In this document: piece after piece, positions 56,171 to 64,000 of the stretch
Layout: each line of letters starts with the position of its first letter
Numbering within the stretch: the first letter of the stretch is position 1
Assembly (NCBI GenBank): GCA_023213315.1
Contig: JAKCPI010014840.1
Coordinates: 18,501-82,500 of the forward strand
Reading direction: 5' to 3'
Length of the DNA: 64,000 nucleotides
DNA from: Euborellia annulipes
Taxonomy: Eukaryota > Arthropoda > Insecta > Dermaptera > Anisolabididae
Notes under the pieces: generated by a model
What the model was told of the DNA's origin: nothing
Seen by the model: only the letters and a program-made list of their open reading frames with translations
Databases searched by the model: none
Made by a program: the position numbers and the translations under genes

Positions 56171-56555
56171 CGGGAAACTAAATAAAAGTCCACATAAAAA
56201 ATTTTGTATAACAAGCAAAGAACCATAGGCGTATCCAAAAATTTTTGATGGGGGGGGGGGGTTCAAGAAAATTTAAGAATATTTTAGGGTTTTTATAAAT
56301 CATTTTGGTTTTTTTTTTTTTAGCTAGAGTTTATTATATTTTACTTTCTCTTACCCTATATGAAATATAATTTGTATTATAGAGCTTAAATATCTAGTCA
56401 TGGCTCGGGTCCAATGGGGGGGGGGGGTTTGAATTGAACTCCAAACCTCCCCCCCCCCCGTGGCTACACCTATGCAAAGGACACTACTTTCTTTTCCCGA
56501 AGGGTAAGAGAAAGTTGTGTGTTGTGTGACCAGTCACGCCAGATTTTTAAACTTT
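56170..56555 (-). repeat. PC fragments split by GC-homopolymer-bounded inserts
   Basis: The left piece is GGGAAACTAAATAAAAGTCC plus a partial hairpin. The right piece is AGGGTAAGAGAAAGTTGTGT with CAGTCACGCCAGATTTTT. Between them are CCATAGGCGTATCC and GTGGCTACACCTATG ends with long G/C runs, and a copy of the 32755-32892 composite in reverse. Confidence 0.55.
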
Positions 56556-56708
56556 TGGGAATTTTAAATAAAAAAAAAATCTATTTTCTGAATACTTGTG
56601 GCCTATCATCTAGTGACGAGAGTTAATGTTTCTGAATTAAATCCTTGCCAAAATCTGGTTTTGTGTTTTGGGGGACGAAACACACCAGAACTGTTTAAAT
56701 TTGTTTTA

Positions 56709-56741
<33 letters not shown>

Positions 56742-57077
56742 CCAAATAATATTCTCTAATAATTCAACTCTAACAAGCAATTTTTAGTTAACTTCTTAAT
56801 TCAGATTATTGGTGGGATTATCGATGATCCTCCCGGGGATCATCAATTTAACTCAATTCGGTTTCTCAATTCTGATTAAATCCACAGACAAGAGGAAGTT
56901 TTTTTTTTTTTGTTTTTTATTAAATTACCTCCCAACCAGCAGAAGCACTCCTTAAGCACAGGTATGTGTGTGTCTGTCAACTTTATGAGTAACGCTCGGA
57001 TGCTGCTTCTGTAGCTTTTGTTCTGGGTATGTCGCCGTCGACGGGAAATTGAGTTAGCTTCATCTCTTGTTAGCTTC

Positions 57078-57140
57078 AAGAAGAAGAAGAAGAAGAAGAA
57101 GAAAAAAGAAGTTGTAGAAGAAAAAGAAGAAAAAAAACAG
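57078..57140. repeat. GAA-rich purine tract
   Basis: AAGAAGAAGAAGAAGAAG followed by imperfect GAA units. It can give long spurious frames on either strand. Shorter GAA runs are at 58708-58722. Confidence 0.85.
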
Positions 57141-57641
57141 AGATGATGAAGAGAGAACAAAAGGGAGAAAGTCCGTTTCGCACGTAACATACCATTCAAG
57201 GACAAATTAAACCTTCATAGAAAATTTATCAAATTTATTACTCTTCAAAGGCTTCTTGTTTTTTAATTTTTAATACTGACATAAACTTAATAGAATTTTG
57301 AACTAAATAATTAAATATTATGTTCTTTATTTTTTTAAAAGTAAATTGAATTTCTAGATAAATGTATTAAAAATAAAAATTTACCTTAAAAAATAAATAA
57401 TATATTAACAGTTAAAGCTATGTACTAATGCTTCAAAGCCAGGCAGATATCTGGGTGGGATTTAATATTGCCCCTCGTTGCATGTTTTCCAGGAAGCAAA
57501 ACGAATGAATTTATTAAAATCATATATTGACGTGGCCGGTATGGTTAATCTAGCATACAGGGTATTAATTTATTCTGGCTGAAATGACTAATTTACTGAT
57601 GAATTTTTAGATTAATTGCTCCACTGCTCGTCTTGAGGGGA

Positions 57642-57902
57642 CATATATGGACCCTGTTACGCATTAGTGTGTCAAGCGCCAAAAAAAAATCAAAATTGTG
57701 TTAAGCACGGAATATTGTTTCAAATGCTATAATTAATAGAATTTTTTATGAAATATGTCCTAAAAAAATTTATATTTAATGTTACTTGCACAATTGACAA
57801 AAAAAAAAATGATATATAATCCAATGAAAACAAAAAACTTTAATTTCTCAAAACTCGGTAGCTGGCGCTTGGCACACTAATACGTAACAGGGTCCATATA
57901 TG
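57642..57902. mobile_element. 261-bp TIR MITE
   Basis: Left CATATATGGACCCTGTTACG and CATTAGTGTGTCAAGCGCCA; right the complement with CATATATGGACCCTGTTACG and TATTAGTGTGCCAAGCGCCA, about 40 bp with three mismatches. The A/T-rich interior is non-coding. The TATA context suits a TA-target (mariner-like) element. Confidence 0.8.
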
Positions 57903-57958
57903 ACTTTGTTAATTTCTAAAAAGATTTCCATACGGGGCCACTCTCGAGGAGCTCTGGA

Positions 57959-58176
57959 CAGTAGCGTAACTAGATTTTTTTTTTTTGGTCCATAAGCAAA
58001 TTCTAACTACAGTGTCCTTACTCATTTGGTCCTTACTAACATTTTTTTTATTTCAAATTTTAAAAAAGTTAATTACATATATGATTTTTTAATATAAATA
58101 ATAAATAAATAAATTTTTAAAGGGGCCCCCTAAAGCCGGGGCCCGAAAGAGTTGCTTCCCTGTAGTTCCGCCACTG
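57959..58176. mobile_element. hAT-type MITE with perfect 8-bp target duplication
   Basis: TIRs CAGTAGCGTAACTA and CAGTGGCGGAACTA. Exact 8-bp duplications GCTCTGGA lie at 57951-57958 and 58177-58184. 218 bp with a long T run near the left end and GGGGCCCCCTAAAGCCGGGG near the right; non-coding. Confidence 0.9.
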
Positions 58177-58373
58177 GCTCTGGAGCAATTAAATCTATTA
58201 GCGAATATTCTATTCTATCTAGCGAGGTAGTCAACATAAATCCTGAATGTTGAAAAGAAAAGTTATTTTTCAAATCAATAGAAAAGGACAAAAATGACAA
58301 GGTACTTAAACATTCTTCATATATATTAAAAATATTAAAAGGATATTTTTAATAATAATTAAGTTTATAAAGC

Positions 58374-58464
58374 TCCCTCGGGCTTGGTCTAGTGTGCTGG
58401 CCTTCTATACCAAGGGTCGCGGGTTCTGATCCCAGGCCCGATGATTTTATTTAAGCCATTTGGA
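58374..58464 (+). mobile_element. SINE-A tRNA-like head
   Basis: CCTCGGGCTTGGTCTAGTGT, then the anticodon-arm-like CCTTCTATACCAAGG, a B box GGTTCTGATCC and the start of the TTTATTTAAGCCATTTGGA link, after which the similarity stops. Confidence 0.7.
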
Positions 58465-58738
58465 TTTTAATACGAATTTCGTTTAGTATTTGTATGACTT
58501 CGGAATATGACATACTAAGGGCCAGTAGCTTCACCTATGGCCCTAAGTGTCAAAATATGCGTCAATTGTTTATACTAACTGAAACATATCACCTTGTGTT
58601 TTTAGTTTTAATTTACCTAATTAAATCATGTTTTAAATAAAGACAACAGTTACACGTTTAAATTTATTTATTTATTTTTTTTGTCTTTTTTGTTGCATTA
58701 ATTTAAAGAAGAAGAAGAAGAAGTATTTTTTGTGATTA

Positions 58739-59026
58739 GGGAGAGTACAAGTATTACGTAACGCATTTTGGGGGGGGGGTCTCGTAAAACGTTACTATGC
58801 GTTACAAGGGGGAAAGGGGGTTGAACAACGCGTTACGTAACTGTTATTTTAGCGACTTTCCGATACTTTGCGCAACATAATTGTGACTTTTAGATAAAAA
58901 TGGCCACTTTAGCGTTATGTAACGTCTAGGGGGGGGGGTCCAGAAAAATGTTACGGCGCGTTACATGAGAGGAAGGGGGAGTCAAAAATCTTCAAAAATT
59001 GCGTTACTTAATACTTGTACGCTCCC
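58739..59026. mobile_element. 288-bp TIR element with G-rich interior
   Basis: TIRs GGGAGAGTACAAGTATTACG / GGGAGCGTACAAGTATTAAG of at least 28 bp, flanked by TTA (58736-58738 and 59027-59029). The interior repeats ACGTTAC/GCGTTAC strings and two runs of nine G. Superfamily not determined. Confidence 0.8.
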
Positions 59027-59029
59027 TTA

Positions 59030-60314
59030 TATAAACTTAGAAAGACCTCCATTGATAGTGTTGAATACTTAACAATGCATAGCCTAATTCAAAAATATGT
59101 CATCAAACTTGATGAATAAATTTCCCCTTTTGAAAAATCATATTTTGATTAATTTAAAGAAGATGAAAAAAAAAAAAATTGTACACAAATCATTTAACAA
59201 AAAGATTTTTTTTTAATTAACATTTAATAAAAAATGTAGGCATTTATTTCCCCCCCCCTCTCTTTTTTTCATATTTTCTGAACAGATTTAATATTAATTC
59301 TATTTGTCTTTGTTATAGTTGGATTTGATTCAGATTACAGCAAAATGAAATAATAGAAAAGCATGAATAATTCAGCTCTTTTGGTTTTAATTCATTATTA
59401 ATCCCTTTAGCCCTCCAGGCGATCAGACTTAATTTTTTTTTCCGTTAGTAAATAAAAGGGAATTTCAAGATTATCTAGGGAAAAGTACGATTCCTAAGTA
59501 ATAGTAATTAAATATTTATTTATTTTTTCTCTTGGTGAAATGATGGTTTAATATTCTTTGAGTTTTTAAATTAAAAAAATAAAAAATTAAATAAATTAAA
59601 ACTCAATTATGTAAATACCAAACTTTTTCATATTTCTTCTCAATGAGAAATTAGTTTTATAATAAATGATAACTCGTTAAATATTAGAAATCTTAAAAAA
59701 ATAATGTTTTCTCTCATATAGGAGCTAAATCTGTGGTTATGGGGATAATGAACACCAGTTCCAAGGGGCTAAGACTCACTTTCTTCTCTTATTATTGTGG
59801 TTGAAGTTATATTCGTGCTAAAATAATTTTTTTTAACTACTCGTCATTTTGAAAAGAAATAAAGAATAATTTCATTAACAAGAATTCTTCACCAAATAAA
59901 CTTATAAATATAGGTATACTCTACTTAACCCTTTGGGAACCCTTTTTGTTCTTTTTATGAAATCTTGGAAAGACTTCCCCGAAATCCTTCTTTCAATCTA
60001 AAAAATTAAAGAACTTTAAAAACTAAATTTTAATATTAAATGAGAATTACAAGGAATAAACTTTACATCTTTGAATGGAAACGAGTGAGTGAAAACGAGT
60101 AATAAAACATAAAATTTCTATTTATTCCAAGGCCTATCGGCCAATAAATAAATAATTTTCCGTCTTATTTGCAGATATTTCTATCCCAGTGAAAACCCTC
60201 AGATGTTTTGCAAATTGTATGTGAGATACTCCCATCCTACATGACAAAGCAGATAAGCATTTCATGAATGCAAATTTATGATCATAAAATTTCTTTACTG
60301 GCTGGCTGTGGGTG
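59030..60314. other. AT-rich stretch, nothing recognised
   Basis: No gene or repeat recognised. A TTGCAG acceptor-like string near 60171 is followed by a short frame that stops after about 22 codons and does not resemble EXT1. Confidence 0.5.
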
Positions 60315-60953
60315 TTAAGGGGGGCTCTGGAGCGAAGTGGTTACGCATGTTTTTCCCGATAAGATGGCGTAGTGTGTCATAAAAAGTATGCCCAAAAATC
60401 AAGTAATTCAAACATTTGCCAAGAGATGTCAGAATGGTAGGTCTAATATTTAATGCATTTGATTGATTTTCATTGATCTTTTAATAATAAATACTTTATA
60501 AATGTTATTATATATTATGTATCTTTTATAAAAGCATAAAAATATATAAATATAGGCCAGATATAGGCTAATACTATATCGTCTGTTAGACTAGCCTGCC
60601 ATCTATTGCAAGAATGCTGAACTAATTTGACAGTTAGTTTTTAAATAAATCATCTAAGCTTATTTTAAAAATTTCTTAATTAGCCTAATATGTGATTAAT
60701 AATAACAATAAATTCATTTTAAATTTCAAAAAAATTAAAGATTAGTGGGACTGATTTTTTTTTTTATTTGCTTGATAACAAAAAAATTAATTACGATAAT
60801 TTTTTAATAAGTCATTAAAAAAATTATAACTCGATGTCCCAATAATCTCTTATGAATTTAATTCATTAAAAAAAAAACCGCATTGAAAAATTCCTTATAA
60901 AAGTCTAGTTTTTTTTTAAAGTACGTTTAGACGTCGCTCCTGAACCCCCTTAA
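60315..60953. mobile_element. TTAA-flanked MITE, family 2, intact copy
   Basis: 631 bp between TTAA sites. The left TIR GGGGGGCTCTGGAGCGAAGT pairs with the right end, whose complement is GGGGGTTCAGGAGCGACGTC. Contains ACGCATGTTTTTCCCGATAA and GACTAGCCTGCCATCTATTG, shared with the copy at 23.5 kb. Confidence 0.8.
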
Positions 60954-61074
60954 ATATATGGGATGGGGTTTGCCAAGGAAAAATAAAAAGATTAATTATC
61001 TGTTGACTTTTCGAGCACAAATTCCTCGGAATTGTTGAGAGTACAAGTGATTGGTGCTCGAAATTGTCTTTGTT

Positions 61075-61202
61075 TACTTTCTCTTACCTCTATATATGTT
61101 AATCTATAGTATTGGATTTATGTCAAAAATTCTATCTCGAGATTTTGATGGATCTTTAAGAAAAAGTTGTGTACTGTGGGACCAGTCACTCCAGATTTTT
61201 TT
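61075..61202 (-). repeat. PC repeat with large internal deletion
   Basis: The short-hairpin side TTTACTTTCTCTTACCTCTA and ATCTCGAGATTTTGATGGAT are fused directly to half of the long hairpin (AAGTTGTGTACTGTGGGACC ... CACTCCAGATTTTTT). Confidence 0.7.
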
Positions 61203-62620
61203 ATTTTCCTTGACTGACTCTATCCCATTTATTTAAAACTTATAATTTTTTAAACTGATATAATTTACTATTAAATAATAATATAAAATAAAATAGAATA
61301 AAACAAAAACAACAACAAGAGCAAACAAACAAACAAGAGTAATCTTTCACACTGGGTAAGTTGGGTAGGTTGGGCATCAATATCCATTGATCATCCTTAA
61401 AGTTGTTAACTTTCCTAACAAACTACAATAAATCATTAATCATAGAGTAGAAGAAGAAGTGGAAATAGAAGAAGAGGGATTATTTTAATCCCCTTTCTCT
61501 CTCTCTCTCTCTCTTCCTTCCTTTCTCTTAATCAATCTATTTATTTATTGTTCAGTCTCTCTCACTCTAACTACATATCTAAATAAATAAATAGTTCATC
61601 ATCAAATCCAATCCAGTTTTATTGTAACTAATTTCCTAAATGGACTCTCATATTCATTATTGTCATTAATATAATAGTCTTTTGCTTTTTTTCGTTAAAG
61701 CGAATTAAAACAATTTCTTTTTATTTTTATTCTTATTACTTTTCCTTTTCTTGATAAAAAGAAAAAGCAAAGATGCTTGTTTTTGAAAAAAAAAAAAAAA
61801 AAAAATGTTATCTCAATTAGATAATTCTTTGATTATAATTGAATTTTAATTTTTTTTATACGGTTGTTCGTATTAATAGCGAATTTGGGGGAGGGGCTGC
61901 TCTCCTCCCCCTTTTATTAGAGTAAAAAAAAATCCCCAAAAGTTTAAATGAAATTCTATTACGAACCAATTATTAATAATAATGTAAAGCTAATTCTATC
62001 AAATAAAAGACTTTACCCATGATATCTTTATTTATTAGTATGTGAAGTAGGATGTGGACGGTATGGTTCTCTGTAATTTTGAGGATAAAATTAGAAGAAA
62101 AAATTTAAAAACTCTAGCAAGTTCACTCTTTTAAGATATATGAATTTTTGGTCTTGACACTTCCATAAAGTTTTACAAATATAATTTTTCTTACTTTAAA
62201 ACCGCTGCCATATATTGAAGATGCCTAGTTCCGTATTTCTAAAAATAATTTTTTCACATTCTGACGATAACTAGGCCGATAGTCTGGACGAAAAATAAAA
62301 TCATGGTGGCTATCAAAAGCATTTTTATTCTTCAAATATTTCTCATATGATTTTTTTTCAAATATATTTAGTCACCGTAGGCTCCCTTTGAAACAAAAAT
62401 ATTCAAATAAAACCGCACGTCTAGTGGAAATTAACCTATAGATAGACTTACCAAATTTCTGAAATTTTCAATCGGGACATCCGGAATGCACCCCCCCCTC
62501 GTGTCTTAGAGGGTAGTCTATTCCCAATGCTATGAACAAATGGTTACTAATTATGAACCTAAACTAGGGGTAATAATAAATGAGACAAGCATATAAATTT
62601 AAACATTTTATTTCTTACAT
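61203..62620. other. AT-rich stretch, nothing recognised
   Basis: A CT run at 61498-61513 and a GGGGGAGGGGCTG / CTCCTCCCCC hairpin at 61887-61911. No gene recognised. Confidence 0.5.
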
Positions 62621-62623
62621 GTA

Positions 62624-62842
62624 CAGTGTGGGACAATATTAAATCCCACCCATGCGTTTTCTACTTGTGATTATTTCATTGTTTTTATAAAAGAAAATGA
62701 AAATCTTCATTGGAAATTTTCTTTCTAGATTTGAACTATAAAAGTTTTAGTTTTCATTAAAAAATATATATTTTTTTAAACAACAATGAAATAATCACAA
62801 GTAGAAAACGAATGGGGTGGGATTTAATATTGTCCCTCACTG
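62624..62842. mobile_element. Mariner-type MITE, copy 2
   Basis: 219 bp between TA dinucleotides (62622-62623 and 62843-62844). TIRs CAGTGTGGGACAATATTAAA and the complement of CAGTGAGGGACAATATTAAA. The interior matches the copy at 5.1 kb. Partial relatives of the same end occur near 52367-52384 and 57455-57478. Confidence 0.85.
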
Positions 62843-62998
62843 TACTTTCCATTGGCCATTTTTAGAAAGACTTTTTTGGTTTTAATCTTGTTACTTTTCA
62901 TACAGTACAGTGAAATAAATGGCAAAGTAATTATTCTAAATAATCCTTCACACATGTAACAATAAAAAAGTTAATCACATTTAATTATTTTTAGACTT

Positions 62999-63267
62999 TT
63001 TTTTTTTTAAACTTTCACACTTTTTTCTCATTCACACTCACACTCACACACACATTCACACTGTCTTTTCGGCAGCTCAGGCCATTTAAGACTTTAGACG
63101 ATAACCGTTATTTATGAATTTATATATATTAGGGTCCAGGCATTTTTATTTAAGCCATCTGGTATCCAGATGGCTTAAATAAAATCATCGGACTGCCTGG
63201 GGTCCGAACCCGCGACGTTTGGTATATGAGGTTAGCACGCTAACCTCTACACCACGCCCCGTGGGCA
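62999..63267 (-). mobile_element. SINE-A copy, well preserved
   Basis: Contains every family landmark, with the palindrome AAGCCATCTGGTATCCAGAT and the head GGTCCGAACCCGCGACGTTT. About 270 bp, one of the most intact copies here. Confidence 0.8.
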
Positions 63268-64000
63268 TTTTTAGACTTAATTGGCCATCTATAATAAAAT
63301 TTAATTTTTTCCGGGACGTGAAGTAAACCTGTCGGATCACCGGGAATTTTCGAACTTTTTTTTTCGCTTGAAATGTATTGAGTATGTTTAGAGATTTGAA
63401 TATTTATTTTTTGAGTGAAGCAAGACTCATTCATCAATCGAAGGGCACTTATAAAAAATTTAAAAATAAGTAATAAATTAGATTCATTATTCCTAGAGGG
63501 TTTATATAATATTAACTAAACTATATAGAGTATAAAAAAATAAAACAAGATGATGTAAAGGGTTTATAGGGTAATATACGATACAATGGAATAGAAGTGA
63601 TAGATTATATTGTATTGCCTTGGCTTGGCTGGTTGGTTCATGTAGAGTGCCCCCCCGAGGCACAAGTTTGACAACCGATTCGGGGATAATTCATCATTTG
63701 ACAATGCTTGACAAGGTCACCCTGTATATATTTACTAGCCTTACATTGATGGGTCGTTCGATCAAGACGAAAGAGAGTGAGCGAGAGAGAAAGAGAGGAA
63801 AAAGAACGATAAAGAGAGAGAGAGAGAGAGAGAGATATTTTGCAAACCATTAGATATTCAATATCTCCCTTTAGGGCTTTTTTCTTTTTATTATTATTAT
63901 TATTATTATTATAAAAATCGAAAAAAAAATTATATTGAATGATAAAAGATTGTATCATATATAGAAGAAATATAGCTAGCTATAAGTAGAATCTAAACTC
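63268..64000. other. AT-rich end of window with AG and TTA runs
   Basis: An AG run at 63808-63834 and a TTA run at 63887-63911 create frames on both strands. A higher-complexity patch lies at 63615-63780. No gene recognised. Confidence 0.5.

Larger units (their letters stand above)
57608..58199. mobile_element. Outer fold-back element with nested inserts
   Basis: AGATTAATTGCTCCA (57610-57624) at the left pairs with TGGAGCAATTAAATCT (58181-58196) at the right. The interior holds a 261-bp TIR element, and the right arm is broken by a hAT-type MITE. Confidence 0.55.

Noticed and set aside
56876..57205. 109-codon minus-strand frame
   Set aside because: Built on a GAA tract, giving a Phe/Ser-rich run; no domain.
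60171..60245. Possible second EXT1 exon after a TTGCAG
   Set aside because: The frame stops after about 22 codons and does not resemble EXT1 after the WADERLLLQ block.
63638..63958. 106-codon minus-strand frame at the window end
   Set aside because: Composed of TTA and AG repeat translations (Asn and Ser-Leu runs).

Overview
The window looks like intronic or intergenic DNA from an AT-rich, repeat-laden animal genome, most likely an arthropod. The reasons are long A/T runs, many GA/CT and CA microsatellites, tRNA-derived SINEs, TIR elements of the hAT, mariner and TTAA-target types, and one unmistakable host exon. That exon (28915-29116, + strand) encodes 67 residues of the exostosin domain of EXT1 (tout-velu in flies). 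Its residues (for example the [11 protein letters not shown] end) look closer to the insect than the vertebrate protein as I remember them. I cannot name the species; a copepod would fit the texture, but that is only an impression. I found no bacterial operon, CRISPR array, phage or defence system.

Layout. 0-5.4 kb: palindromic repeats, a tRNA-derived SINE with a 12-bp target duplication, GA/CT-rich low-complexity DNA, two large inverted repeats and a mariner-type MITE. 6-12 kb: several copies of a hairpin-ended non-coding repeat (called PC here) and SINE families A and B. 13.4-14.2 kb: a TTAA-flanked MITE. 16.7-20.4 kb: a 5'-truncated non-LTR retrotransposon with an open reverse-transcriptase frame; its 3' part is interrupted by a TIR element carrying a broken coding remnant. 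20.4-27.3 kb: MITEs, palindromes, GC hairpins and a deleted mariner. 28-29.2 kb: head-to-head SINE-C copies, then the EXT1 exon. 30-37.8 kb: more PC copies, a palindrome enclosing a tRNA-like sequence, a second copy of the 13.4-kb TTAA MITE, and SINE-B. 38-48 kb: SINE-A copies, a 536-bp-spaced duplication, and a palindrome split by a poly-A retroposon. 49-64 kb: nested hAT MITEs (two with good 8-bp target duplications), more SINEs, and further TIR elements.

How it fits together. The only likely host product is EXT1, a Golgi glycosyltransferase of heparan sulfate synthesis. The other EXT1 exons were not seen, so the flanking 29 kb and 35 kb are probably introns or flanking DNA filled by mobile elements. 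The most notable material is repetitive: PC elements with a long hairpin at one end and a short one at the other; a recurring CTGANGA-stem-GAAA motif in unrelated-looking palindromes, resembling a hammerhead core or a Penelope-type terminus; and several datable nested insertions. Boundaries of repeats come from reading the sequence by eye and are approximate unless a target duplication is stated.
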